A DNA stretch of 64,000 nucleotides from Cladorhizidae sp. MBARI D1340-BT2 (Eukaryota; Porifera; Demospongiae; Poecilosclerida; Cladorhizidae): NCBI GenBank assembly GCA_028752905.1, contig JAQNBH010000013.1, positions 41,979,907-42,043,906 on the forward strand, in the 5' to 3' direction. Positions within the stretch are counted from its first letter, which is position 1. Every line of letters starts with the position of its first letter. The translations under genes were made by a program, and so were the position numbers. Under the pieces are notes generated by a model that ran no database searches, was not told the origin of the DNA, and saw nothing but the letters and a program-made list of their open reading frames with translations. This document shows positions 1 through 10,445 of this stretch, piece by piece.

Positions 1-262
1 TGATAAGTGGGATCTAGATCTGATCTTGATAAGTGGGATCTAGATCTGAACTTGATAAGTGGGATCTAGATCTGATCTTGATAAGTGGGATCTAGATCTG
101 ATCTTGATAAGTGGGATCTAGATCTGATCTTGATAAGTGGGATCTAGATCTGATCTTGATAAGTGGGACCTAGATCTGATCTTGATAAGTGGGATCTAGA
201 TCTGATCTTGATAAGTGGGATCTAGATCTGATCTTGATAAGTGGGATCTAGATCTGATCTGG
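1..262. repeat. 26-bp tandem array, about 10 copies
   Basis: A unit close to ttgataagtgggatctagat + ctgatc (26 bp) repeats with only a few substitutions from the first base to about 262, so the array probably continues to the left of the window. It lies just upstream of Harbinger transposase sequence and shares the GATC-rich character of the 1,820-1,969 segment, so it may be subterminal sequence of that element. No coding role is visible. Confidence 0.9.
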
Positions 263-468
263 ATAAATCCTGTCTGCACTGCAAAAATGAACAACCACAA
301 TTAAAAGCATTTAAAAGCATTTTACACCTCAAGCAGCTGTCACATGACATGACAGCTGGTATCACTCACATGACTGCTGCTAGTGTACTTGTACTTGAAG
401 ATGGATATGTCCTGGCTCTGTGTGTTCTTTCTATATTATATCACCACTGTGCTTCCCTCACTATTTGC

Positions 469-937
469 AGGTACATGATGGACGTGTTTTTGGTAATTCG
501 GCATTTTATAGAAATGCATGCAATGGGTCTTTGTTTCCCAACTGGACAAAACTCTTCAATGACGTTGAAGTGCCACTTGTTGTTCTGGGTGATCCAGCAT
601 ATCCACTTCTACCATGGTGAAGCCCTACTTGGAGACATCCAGTACACCAGAAGAACTGAACTTTAATTATAGGCAAAGCAGGGCAAGGATGGTGGTGGAC
701 AATGCTTTTGGTCGGTTAAAGGGCCGATGGCGATGTCTACTGAAGAGAATAGACTCGAACTTGGCCAATGTACCAAGCATTGTTAGTTCATGCATAGTAT
801 TGCACAACGTGTGTGAGATCTATGGTGATCATTGTCAAGATAACTGGCTCAATCGGGAAGGCAGTGCAAGTGGAAGTGTATCAACCACAGCAGCAAGCAG
901 TGGCACAGCTACAGCCATCAGAGACAAACTGCACTAA
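469..937 (+). pseudogene. Harbinger (DDE_Tnp_4-type) transposase, C-terminal part, frameshifted
   Basis: After a likely intron acceptor (tatttgcag, ending near 469) the reading runs VHDGRVFGNSAFYRN, then VVLGDPAYPLLPW, then after a frameshift near 613 continues as MVKPYLE..., RARMVVDNAFGRLKGRWRC and VLHNVCE. These are the conserved blocks around the second catalytic Asp (GDPAY) and the third acidic position of HARBI1-like transposases. In relatives the third block reads V-E-x-A-F-G; here the codon is GAC, so the catalytic Glu is Asp. The frameshift and this substitution suggest a dead transposase. Earlier exons, with the first catalytic Asp, are not recognised in the short stretch before it. 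The protein would cut and join element ends in the nucleus. Confidence 0.75.
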
Positions 938-1135
938 CAATTAGCAGATCAGAATGGTTTATCATAGTATATAAATAAAATTGAATAACACGATAATAAG
1001 CTATGGTGAAGGTGAATAGTGGCGAGGGAAGTTAGGAGATGAAAAATAAGTTGGTGGTAGTGGTAGAGATGGGAAAGGTGCAAGGGGAAAGGGTGGGTGG
1101 GGGGGGGGGGGGGGGGAAGAGAAGTGTGGAAACTA

Positions 1136-1815
1136 TTAGGAGGGTACGTGGATGGTGGAGGATAATAACATGGCCATCATGCGTTCCTCGTGCTTCTCTT
1201 CCCTTTCCCTCCTCTTCGCCTCTAGTGCTAGCTCCTTCGCTTGCAGTTCTGCTTCCCTCTCTGCAGCACGCTCCTCCCTCTCAGCTGCACGCTCCTCTGC
1301 CAGTTGGAAGATTGCAGCAAGCTCCCTCAGCCCACTGTCTTCATGCCGGCGTTTTTGTCCTACCGGTTTAAAAGGAATAGTTAACACTGTATTGTACAAA
1401 CTTCTAAATACAAACCTTTCTTTCGAGCCGTCAGTGCCTCTCTTCTGTGCTGAGAACTCAAGGTACCTAATAAATTAAATTCATCATTAATATTGTAAAA
1501 CAGCGAGCAAAACCAAAAAACTTAAAATGCTTATAGATATACGGTCAAAACCAAAAAGCTTACCTTCCTATACCTCTGGGTGAGGTTCTTTACTTTCGTT
1601 TTACATTGTTGCCACGTCCGCTCGTGTCCCAGGTCTTTCATGGCTTGGGCAATACGCTGGTACACCGACCTGTTCCTGGCCACGCCATCTAACTGAGCCT
1701 GAACATCCTCATCCCCCCAGATTCCTACCAAAGCCTTCGTCTCCTCCAAGTCCAACCAGCTGCCATAACTGTTTTGTATCGCTAGCCGCGTTTTTGTCAC
1801 GTGAGAATGCCACAC
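1136..1815 (-). CDS. Harbinger Myb/SANT-like DNA-binding protein, two exons, 186 aa
   Basis: Exon 1 is 1,815-1,564 (84 codons) and exon 2 is 1,444-1,136. The donor reads AAG|GTAAGC and the acceptor cagcacag|AAG, giving a 119-bp intron in phase 0 and one uninterrupted frame across the junction. Residues about 15-84 (SWLDLEETKALVGIW, then RTWQQCKTKVKNLTQRYRK) are a trihelix/Myb-like domain with the usual W spacing. The second exon is a strongly charged coiled coil (EERAAEREERAAEREAEL). In PIF/Harbinger elements this second protein binds the element and helps bring the transposase into the nucleus. It is intact while the neighbouring transposase is broken. The start at 1,815 is the first Met; a few residues upstream are uncertain. 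Confidence 0.7.
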
Positions 1816-1995
1816 CCACCATATATTTCACTCGGATAGCGATCGGATCTACCTACCCCGGGTGGACCAGTCGGATCGCGATCGGATCGTACCCGGAAAA
1901 ATGTGAGTGCAGTGCGGACAGGATTTATATCGATCGGATGTAGATCGTTGGTATAGTGCGGACAGGCCTTTACTCAATACCACAAAGGGCAAGGG

Positions 1996-2115
1996 TCAAC
2001 ATGCATAGGAGTTGTGTGGCACAGGGCAACGTGCATAGGAGTTGTGTGGCACAGGGCAACATGCATAGGAGTTGTGTGGCATAGGGCAACATGCATAGGA
2101 GTTGTGTGGCACAGG
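1996..2115. repeat. 30-bp tandem array, about 4 copies (block A)
   Basis: The unit caacatgcataggagttgtg + tggcacaggg repeats about four times. The same array in block B (39,998-40,178) has six copies. The open frames through it come from the period being a multiple of three. Confidence 0.95.
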
Positions 2116-2499
2116 GAAGGGCAACATGCTTGTGAGGGCTTAATTTACTACCATGGCCACACCTTACCCACAGTAAATGAACTATTATTACCTCACACTA
2201 ACAAGTGTGAAAGAGGATCAAATCATCCTGTTGTCCACGAGTGAAGTGAGTCCTGGCTGGGGACTTGAACAGAATAAATTGCATTCCCTTGCAGGACTTG
2301 TGTATCTATGGGGTCAGACTAAAACACAGACCACATGGGCCAAGAGCTAGGGCCAGGGCTAGAGATGGGGCTAGTGTTAGGATAGCTAGGCCCATTACTA
2401 GAGTAAGATTAAAACTTAGGCCTAGCCCCAACCTACCTAACACACCAAGTGCCTATGGCTGGACAGCTGGGAAAGAAAATAACCGTGGCCTGTGCTTAG

Positions 2500-2945
2500 A
2501 AGTTTCTACTGGCCAAGACCCGGAAAGGATGTGGCTGCTGGTGCAAGGAGTGTGCAGAGTGCCAACGAGGAAACAGAAATCACAGAGCAAAAGCTCCCTT
2601 GGTGCCTCTACCAGTGATGGAGGAGCCCTTCAAGTGGATAGATATGGACATCGTGGGCACATTGCAAAGGGCAACAAATTCATCTTGACCATGATGGACT
2701 TTGCCACGACGTTTCCAGAAACAATCCCTCTCAAGAAAGTGGAAGCCTAGACGGTGGCTGAAGCCTCTGCCAAGTGTTTACAAGAATGATTGAGCATACC
2801 AGAAGAGATCTAACTTTTGTTCGAACCTGATGTCCTCAGTGTTCGACCTGCTGAAGATAAAGCACATCAGGACTACTCCATAACATCCCCAGACAGATGG
2901 AATGTTGGAACGTTTCCATGCAACTCTGAAAGCCATGCTGAGGAA
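2500..2945 (+). pseudogene. Ty3/gypsy integrase fragment
   Basis: Translation in shifting frames gives C-K-E-C-A-E-C-Q (zinc-binding end), then PLVPLPVMEEPFKWIDMDIVG, GNKFILTMMDFATTFPE, and later LLKIKHIRTTP, HPQTDGMLERFHATLKAMLRK. These are the start of the rve core (W-I-D-M-D-I-V-G with a catalytic Asp) and the block holding the catalytic Glu (here in M-L-E-R-F). The central block with the second Asp is degraded, and stops and frameshifts are present. Block B lacks this segment: there the flanking sequence joins directly (40,527), with the junction inside gctgg/aagacagc, which looks like a deletion in B rather than an insertion in A. Confidence 0.7.
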
Positions 2946-2949
2946 GACA

Positions 2950-3432
2950 GCTAGCCAGGACCAGGACAGACCTCAACTAACCAGGACAAGGAGAGAACCT
3001 CAACTAATGAGAGAACCTCAACTAGCCAGGACAAGGAGAGAACCTCAACTGGCCAGGACAAGGAGAGAACTTCAACTAGCCAGGACAAGGAGAGAACCTC
3101 AACTAGCCAGGACAATGAGAGAACCTCAACTAGCCAGGACAAGGAGAGAACCTCAACTAGCCAGGACAAGGAGAGAACCTCAACTAGCCAGGACAAGGAG
3201 AGAACCTCAACTAGCCAGGACAATGAGAGAACCTCAACTAGCCAGGACAAGGAGAGAACCTCAACTAGCCAGGACAAGGAGAGAACCTCAACTAGCCGGG
3301 ACAAGGAGAGAACCTCAACTAACCAGGACAAGGAAATAACTTCAACTAGCCAGGACAAGGAGAGAACCTCAACTAGCCAGGACAAGGAGAGAACCTCAAC
3401 TGGCCAGGACAAGGAGAGAACCTCAACTAGGC
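2950..3432. repeat. 27-bp tandem array, about 18 copies (block A)
   Basis: The unit is agccaggacaaggagagaac + ctcaact (27 bp). Copies differ by single bases and one is truncated near 3,005. Block B carries the same array at about four times the length (40,527-42,650). Because 27 is a multiple of three, long stop-free frames run on both strands (Ser-Trp-Leu-Val-Glu-Val-Leu-Ser-Leu on minus); I do not regard them as genes. Confidence 0.95.
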
Positions 3433-3482
3433 CTGACTAACCAAGTCAAGGTTAGAACTTCAGCCATATCTGCATGCCTCTA

Positions 3483-6400
3483 CAGGGGTGGATCCAGGGG
3501 GGGGGGTTTCTGGGGTTGCAACCCCCCCATAACGTTCTAAACACTAGCTCCACCTCCAGTTTCTTTGTTAGTATAGACACTTTGTTAGAATAAGTAGACA
3601 CTTGTTAGATATAGACACTTTGGTTAAACTACAAACTGTTAAATATGAATGAAATTCCACACTCCTGGAATGTGGCTGTGCATGATAATAGCTGGCTATA
3701 TAGTTCATTTTGCATCTGCCATCAATATTGCCATGTCTGGAAGTAGAAAGAGGCCATCACCCAGGGATTGCACCCAGCTGACAACTTTTTTTAAAAGGTG
3801 AGATACAATATACAGCTAGTATATGAACAATAAGGGTTAAGAGTTGAATGCTCAATTTATAATAGCCTTCTAATTAATGTAGAATCAAGTCTGGGTCCCA
3901 TATCCCTGTGTCAACGACTGCTGATGATGGTAACTCTAGTGCATCAACTGATATAGATTTATTTGTTCAATCACCATCAATGACAGTCACAACCACTACA
4001 TCGAGCTCTTCCTTGTCAATGCCAACTACTGTTTCTCAGTTATGCTCAGCAACAATTGATACGACGACTACATCACTCAGTGTAGTTCTGTCAACTAGTG
4101 GACAGGTGGACATAGGGACAATAGTTGAAGCCGCTCAAGGTAACTGTAGGTCATTAGCAAATAATATCCCAGATGATCGTAAGAAGCAATATCTTTCTCA
4201 TCATTCCAAACCTTCTTCTGATCATCTTCATTCACATCAGGTTACCAAAGTAGGAAAAACCTGGAGTGTATCCTTCCAGCTTGGATGGTTAGTACAATTT
4301 CCTTGGCTTTCATACAGCACTGTTCTTGCAGGTGGTCTTTGCAGATATTGTATAGTTTTTCCAGAGCAGCCAGGTAGAGGCAGTGTTTCTGGAGTTGGCA
4401 ATCGTTCTGGTTTGTTAGTTTTGTCCCCATACCAGAAACCATACTCAAAAGCACTTGGCAAGGATGGTGTACTTGTATGCCATGATCATACTCAAATGCA
4501 TTGCCGTGCAGCTGAGAGGGTAGACCTTTTTCTCAGAAATTTTAACCAAACAGATGAAAGGATAGATACAAGGCTATTGAAACAGAGCAACCAACAAGCT
4601 GAAGAGAACAGTTTTGGCTGTAGAGTTTTTGGCAAAGCAAGCACTACCATTCAGAGGCCACTCTGACTACAGAGTGGATTTCTCAGATGAAGATGTCAAC
4701 AGGGGCAATTTTGTAGCCACACTTCAGCTTTTGGCTAAGACAGATAAGCTCCTACACAAACACCTTCTCTCAGCTAAAAGGAACGTGAAGTATACCAGCA
4801 AGACCATTCAAAATGAGGTTATTCACATAATTATATGCATCTAAAATTAGAGAGCATATAACTGAACAGCTCCGAGGAAAAAAATTGCCTTTCACCATCA
4901 TTGCTGATGAAGCCACAGATCCTCATTCCAATCAAGAGATTTTTTCTGTGTGCTTCAGGTATGTTGATCTGTCCTCCCCCACTGATCCTCATATCAAGGA
5001 GTGCCTGATTAGCTTTGTCTACTTGGACCAAGCCAATGCTTCATCTATTTCAAGAAAGATTCTTGAAACAGTTTCTAGTCCTTCAGTTTCTTTAGATCCC
5101 TGTAGAATTAGAGGGCAAGCTTATGATGGAGCATCTGTGCTGTCATCCGGCATTGCAGGAGTCCAATATAAAGTCAAGGAGGTCAGCCCACTAGCTCTGT
5201 ACACACACTGCTACTCACACTGCCTTAATCTTTCAATTGCCAGAGCATGTCTTGTCCAGGAAGTACGAAACTTGATTTTAGTTATAAATGAAGCACACCT
5301 TACAGCCCTAAGAGACAAAACCTTTTTGAACTTACAGTCAATGAATTCTTGCCTTCTTCAAAAGCAAGAAAGCTTCCAGGAATGTGTAAGACAAGATGGG
5401 TGGAGAGACATACATGCTTTGAAATGTTTCTTGAAATGTATGAGCCACTTATCACTTTCTTAGATGCCATTTTGTGTCCTACTGATTACCCAAATTTAGG
5501 CTCATCAGATGGGAGCTGGAATTGGGATACTGAGACAAGAGTGAAAGCACAAGGTCTGAAAGCTGCTCTCTCTTCTTTTCAAACTCTTGCTGTTTTTATA
5601 ATCACCAAGAATGTTCTTGATGAAGTAAAAATACTTGCTTCAAAACTTCAGAAGCAGGATCAAGATATATATGATGCCTATAACAAAGTCACTGAAGCGA
5701 TTGAATGCTTGAAAACCCTCAGAAAGACTATTGACGCCATTTTTTTGCTTGTGGTATTGTGAGGTACTTGAACTGGCTGAGTCAATTGGTGTGAGTGAGA
5801 GTGTTCCAAGAAAGACAAGCATTCAACGGAATCGAAGCAACACTCCAAGTCAATCAGCAAAAGAGCATTACAAGAGAGTCATTGCTATACGAGTGCTGGA
5901 TTCATTCATTAACCAGTTGGAGGAAAGATTTCAAGGTGAGGGGAAACAAAGTCATATGCTTGTGTGCCTTGTGCCTTCAGTGCTCAACTGCAATCCGAGT
6001 GTTCAACTATCACAACATTTAGATGACTGGGAACAAGATCTTCCATGTTCCTTGTCTCTCACAAGTGAACTAAGAAGATGGCAATCATTGTGGAATCATA
6101 AGCGAGACAAAGATGAGGCTACCATCCCCATCAATCTTCTCCTAGCTCTTAGCTCTTGTGACTCTGATACTTTCCAAACATTCATTGCTTACTAGTCATT
6201 GCTTGCACTCTGCCTATCACCAGTGCTGAAGCAGAACGATCATTTAGTTTGCTCAGGAGGATAAAGACATATACAAGGTCGACTTTGACTGAACAACACT
6301 TTTCTGATCTTGCTGTAATAGCCATGAACTATGGAGTGAGAGTGTCAGTTGATGATATCTGCCATGCTTTTGTGCAGTGTCACCAATATTATTATAACAA

Positions 6401-6735
6401 GAAATGTAAAATTGAACATGGTATCCTTTAACCATGCACACTGTACTGTGTAATGAATAAGAATATTTATCAGCTTAAAAGACCAGCAACTAAAGATAAA
6501 CAGGAAACTATTTTCAGTCAATAAATAGTGAAGCTTGAAAGAGCCTTCTCGGGTGATGATATGTCTTGTTATATAATTGCCAAGAGAAATGCAGGACGGT
6601 GCTTTCTTGCAAAATGATTAATAATCTGATCATGATTCAGGAAAGAAAGAATTTCCGGGCAACATTGAAACCCCCGAGGCTATGGCCGTGAAGTTTATCA
6701 ACCCCCCCAATCTAAAATTCCTGGATCCACCCCTG
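3483..6735 (+). mobile_element. hAT-superfamily DNA transposon with 16-bp TIRs and 5-bp target duplication
   Basis: Terminal inverted repeats CAGGGGTGGATCCAGG (3,483-3,498) and its exact complement (6,720-6,735) bound the element. The flanks are CTCTA at 3,478-3,482 and CTCTA at 6,736-6,740. Block B has the unoccupied site with a single CTCTA (42,688-42,692), so the boundaries and the 5-bp duplication are directly demonstrated. It contains a degraded transposase gene. Classic hAT elements make 8-bp duplications; families with 5- or 6-bp duplications are known. Confidence 0.93.
3733..6431 (+). pseudogene. hAT transposase (TTF zinc finger / DUF4371 / hAT dimerisation), multiply frameshifted
   Basis: Exon 1 (3,733-3,797, MSGSRKRPSPRDCTQLTTFF) ends at a GTGAGA donor; exon 2 starts after the acceptor at 3,882 and joins in frame. 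Domains in order: a TTF-type zinc finger (WLSYSTVLAGGLCRYCIVF, about 4,290-4,350), the RNase H-like DUF4371 core (LPFTIIADEATD near 4,885, then YDGASVLSSGIAGVQ and HCYSHCLNL), CKTRWVERH near 5,385, and the hAT C-terminal dimerisation motif (ITSAEAERSFSLLRRIKTY, about 6,210-6,270). Frameshifts near 4,610, 4,838, 5,345, 5,760 and 6,195 break the frame. The full-length protein would catalyse cut-and-paste transposition; this copy cannot. It resembles ZMYM-type hAT proteins of animals. Confidence 0.85.
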
Positions 6736-6740
6736 CTCTA

Positions 6741-7739
6741 TAGACAATCTAAATTACACTCAAGACCACAATGCCCTCACTCTAAACACTCCTCCCTCCA
6801 ATCATATACTAACCCACATCCAAGTGCACACTGTAATGAACCCGACCTCTGCCAACACCCAGGAGGGGCGGTACCACCCTGCTGCATACCAATCCTATAG
6901 TAGCCAGGGTCAATTGGCGATGGAGAAGGCAAGGGTCAATTGGCGATGGAGAAGGCAAGGGTCAGAGTGCAAACAAGGAGTGATTAGTCAAAGCCCACCC
7001 TTTACCAACTGGGAAAGTGTCTGGAGACAGCAGCATTGGAAATCTAATAATCAACAAGGTAATTAAAGTTATGCACAAATATCTAATTAGCCCTCCTAAC
7101 ACTCCTGTGATTATTGGACTAGGAATGTGTATTACTTTGCACGGATGTTCAAGTGCCTTATTGCAATGAGTTAACAATTGGTAAAGATTCTTGCCAAGAA
7201 TCTGCCAGGTCAGGCATATTTAAGGAGAGGTGAGGATCAAGTCTCTAGCAGCTAATTAGTAGCTGTCAAATTTGCCAACTAGTAGCTGCAACTATACTAA
7301 GTTCTGCCATCAACGACTTGATTTTGACTTGTAGACCATCAGTACTCTTCCTCCCTAATCATGGTCATTACTCGTGTTTCTATATATTATATATGTACTG
7401 TCAAGTGATAATAAATACTAGTGGGTGCTAATTAGTGCATACTTGTCTCTGCCCACAGCCTTCAAAAAGGTCAGTCAGCCAGTGGTTGCTGGGAGCATTT
7501 ATATCCAAGAGGCCTCCATCTGGCGAAGATGAGGGCAGGAGACCTCCCTCCACCACATCCTGAGGGGGAGGGATCACAGGCTGCTAGGCCACACCCATAA
7601 TCATATTTTAATTGGAAGTTTCCTTCTGGACAAAGGAAGTCTTTAACTCTTGCAAGTTCTAGTATCTGTTGTGAGTGGAGGACAATAAAAGCTTCATTGG
7701 ATCATGCATTATAATTCATCAACTAATAGCAACAGAAAA
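6741..7739. other. Gene-free flank downstream of TRIM-NHL copy A
   Basis: Matches block B 42,693-43,658 throughout. It contains a 26-bp direct duplication (gtcaattggcgatggagaag..., 6,909-6,962) that is single in block B. No open frame is conserved between the blocks, and no RNA gene is recognised. Confidence 0.7.
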
Positions 7740-9938
7740 CTAAAATATATCAATCTTATTAGAGCCAAAGTCAGTAGCATACACAAACCCATCTTGATCT
7801 ACACACACACGACAGTAGTCTCCATCACCAAATGAGGTGACATAGTCTCCCTCAGTGGTGAACACTACTATCTTACGTACACCAACATCTGCCACATACA
7901 CATACTGACCAGCTACACACACACCAAGTGGAGAATTCAACCTCTTCACACCATCCTCATCACAGCCAAAGGAGCGTAGGAATGCACCATCATTACTGAA
8001 GACTTGAATACTAGAGCTCTCAGGACTACTGACGTACACGTTTTGATGACTGTCAGGAGATAGGCCCCCAAATATGTTTTTATCTGCACCAACAATCTGT
8101 CTCACATATTTCAGTTCTCTGTCGTACACCATGATCCTACCTCTATTGCCACATTCAGTAACCATCACTTCATCTCCAACTACTGCAACATCGATATGTC
8201 CTGGACCTTTCACTTGCTGGACTCTGTGCACTTGAACCTTGCTGCAGTTCATGTTCGACTTGAAGATTAGATTAGTGCCTGCATCAATGAAATAGATGTT
8301 GTCTTCACTGTCTACAGCAATACCTAGTAAAGATTGAAATTTATGTTCAGAGTGATTGATACTTCTCAATCTTTTCCCCTCTCTATCCAACACAACGACA
8401 TCTCCTCCACTTTCAGCGACTATAAGCTCACCCACGGAGTTGACAGTGATACCAACAGGGCATGTTACACCACCCCACACCTTGACAGGCTTGTCTACTT
8501 GAGTGGGCGGGATGGGGACAGGCACAGGGAAGGGACTGCCTGCTACTTGATGCCCGTCCAATGAGATCGTAAGTTCATGTCGTCCACGGTGAGTGGGTGT
8601 GAACTGGATACGATATTTGTCGGCTCCGATTTCTTTGTTGCTGGATTTGATGTGAGCTCCACTGTGCAGACACTTCATATGGCAGTCTATTTGAACAGCA
8701 CGTGTTGATGGCTTGTTGCCACAGAGTTGAGTGGTGCACAACACCACTTCCGATAACTTCCCAGCCTCAGCCTTGCTGGACACAGTGTTGATGACTAGAG
8801 TGATGGGAAGTCCAGTTATCTTAGCCTGGGTCTGGAGGAGCTGCTCCAGGGCCTCAGCACAGCTCACCTCCACCGCTACATCAACCACCTCCATTGGCGT
8901 AAGCTTCTGCCCCAGCTTGGCGCTGTCTTCAATTATTTTTTTCTGGATCCTACTCTTTAACTCAGCATGTGTGCACATAACTTCATCATTGGAACAATGC
9001 TTCACACACTGCTCGGTGTAGTCCACAATGCTCTGCATCTCTGCAAGGGAAATGGAAATGTCATCCTTTTGTCCATCTAGCTTCTCCATTTTTTCAGACA
9101 CTCTCTTTTTGGCCTCCTCTAACATCTTCTGTTTGTGCCTTTCAATGATAGCGTGCAGCTCCTCGAAGGACTTCCCGATGGTGTTGGCTACAGACTCTCC
9201 CTGGGCTGCTAGCTCAGATTCCGTGGTCTGTATCTCTTCAATAACACAAGAGAGATTGGCCGCCACATTTCTCAGAGGCCTCAAACTCTCCATCAGCTCT
9301 ATTCTCTTCTTCTCAGCTGCTAAGTTGGTGAAGTCAAAGTGGTGGTCCCTGTGGTCCTTTAGTGTGCAGTCACGACAAATTAATACATCACAGTCGAAGC
9401 AGAAGAGCTTGAGCAACTCTGTGTGAAGTTGGCACTTCTTAGCAGCACGATCTTTGGGGAGGATGTCTTTAGCTCTCTCCTTCTTCACCTCATGCAAAGA
9501 GAGAACTTCATGGCCATCAAAGACAACTTTCATCCTCAGATGTGCCTCCACACATTTCTCACATATGAACTTGTCACATTGTCGGCAAAATGATTCAGCT
9601 TTGACTGAAGAGGTGGTGCATATCTCACACTTCACCTCCTCCTTGCTAAGAGCTCTCTTCTGCTTGGCATACAGTTCTTTGAGGCGGTTGATATGGAAAG
9701 CCGTTTTGAGGTGGTCTTCATTTCCCTCAGGCAGGGTGGTTTCATGGCGACACTCTGGGCAAGGGAAAGGCTGGTCTTTGCCGGTCCTGAGGGCTAGCTT
9801 GAGGATGCAGTGCTTGCAGTAGCAATGGAGGCAAGGGAGGGCCTTGGGCAGAGTGTAGTGCTCCTGGCAGATGGAACATGTGATCTCCTTCTCTAACTCC
9901 ATCAAATACTTCTCAGCCTCCTCCATGTCTCTAGCCAT
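7740..9938 (-). CDS. TRIM-NHL protein, 732 aa (RING, two B-boxes, coiled coil, filamin, NHL)
   Basis: A single uninterrupted frame starting at the Met of MARDMEEAEKY. RING C3HC4 finger at residues 21-63 (C21, C24, C36, H38, C41, C44, C60, C63); B-box 1 about 104-143; B-box 2 about 169-199; coiled coil about 205-340; filamin/ABP280 repeat about 375-475 ending in the typical AGSPFPVPV; NHL beta-propeller about 484-732. This is the layout of TRIM2/3/71/LIN-41-type E3 ubiquitin ligases, in which RING recruits E2 and the propeller binds RNA or protein targets in the cytoplasm. No introns are needed in the coding part. In this copy several Arg residues usual in the repeats are replaced (V495, L538, L557, L671). 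The upstream 500 bp are conserved with copy B. The substrate is unknown. Confidence 0.93.
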   Translation of the reverse strand: MARDMEEAEKYLMELEKEITCSICQEHYTLPKALPCLHCYCKHCILKLALRTGKDQPFPCPECRHETTLPEGNEDHLKTAFHINRLKELYAKQKRALSKEEVKCEICTTSSVKAESFCRQCDKFICEKCVEAHLRMKVVFDGHEVLSLHEVKKERAKDILPKDRAAKKCQLHTELLKLFCFDCDVLICRDCTLKDHRDHHFDFTNLAAEKKRIELMESLRPLRNVAANLSCVIEEIQTTESELAAQGESVANTIGKSFEELHAIIERHKQKMLEEAKKRVSEKMEKLDGQKDDISISLAEMQSIVDYTEQCVKHCSNDEVMCTHAELKSRIQKKIIEDSAKLGQKLTPMEVVDVAVEVSCAEALEQLLQTQAKITGLPITLVINTVSSKAEAGKLSEVVLCTTQLCGNKPSTRAVQIDCHMKCLHSGAHIKSSNKEIGADKYRIQFTPTHRGRHELTISLDGHQVAGSPFPVPVPIPPTQVDKPVKVWGGVTCPVGITVNSVGELIVAESGGDVVVLDREGKRLRSINHSEHKFQSLLGIAVDSEDNIYFIDAGTNLIFKSNMNCSKVQVHRVQQVKGPGHIDVAVVGDEVMVTECGNRGRIMVYDRELKYVRQIVGADKNIFGGLSPDSHQNVYVSSPESSSIQVFSNDGAFLRSFGCDEDGVKRLNSPLGVCVAGQYVYVADVGVRKIVVFTTEGDYVTSFGDGDYCRVCVDQDGFVYATDFGSNKIDIF

Positions 9939-10445
9939 GGTTGCAATGTTTAGAGAGAACTAGTAGTTGAGAAACACTTTAGATACAGAACTTCAGCAGA
10001 CACAAGAGCTACAGGAAACAGTGCAAATCGGGTGTGGCCTTAATTATATTCATGAGTGGTGATGCACCCACAAAAGAGGGCGTGTCATCTGGTATTGCAC
10101 ATGTGCAGAGACAAGACAGGGATTGTGTCGCAGTACTACATATTTGGCAGTACTACACATAAAATGTATAATTATATTATAGTCTCAACTTTCCTTGATG
10201 CTGTAGAGAGAGGAGAGTGGTTGTCATGCAGCCATACATATGTATTGCCCAAGCAGATAAGGAGAACTCTCCCAGGCCTACTGCACACTACATGTCCCAT
10301 GCCCTCCACCAGACCTGATTCAGGTGTAGCCTAGGAAACACACTGGTGTGTGTATGTGGGCTAGTAGCCACAAGGGAGAGCCTTTTTGTCTCCAAACAGG
10401 TGGTGAGATATATGGGAGTAGAGCTCTCTCTCTCTCTTCATTATT
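9939..10445. promoter_or_regulatory. Shared upstream flank of TRIM-NHL copy A
   Basis: About 500 bp directly 5' of the start codon are nearly identical to 45,564-46,083 in block B, which would place the promoter and 5' UTR of both genes here. A clear TATA box or initiator could not be chosen. The tract near 10,340-10,440 (caagggagagcctttttgtc, then a (CT)n run) also recurs at 13,965 and 15,600, so part of it is a dispersed repeat. Confidence 0.45.

Larger units (their letters stand above)
1..1969. mobile_element. PIF/Harbinger DNA transposon, left end outside the window
   Basis: The stretch holds the two genes typical of Harbinger elements in convergent orientation: a DDE transposase remnant on plus (469-937) and a Myb/SANT-like DNA-binding protein on minus (1,136-1,815). 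The right end is placed at 1,969 because the sequence from 1,970 (TTA then ctcaatacc) matches block B from 39,972, and TTA fits the 3-bp TWA target duplication known for this superfamily. The last 150 bp are rich in GATCGGATC motifs and contain two copies of agtgcggacagg. The left terminal repeat and the second TTA are not visible. Confidence 0.6.

Noticed and set aside
2951..3412. Long minus-strand frame with a 9-residue period (also at 40,517-42,622)
   Set aside because: It is the direct product of a 27-bp tandem unit; indels in the array shift it and there is no start context or domain.
8334..9822. Plus-strand frames opposite the TRIM-NHL gene (also 44,650-44,940)
   Set aside because: Antisense shadows of the minus-strand coding sequence, without domains.
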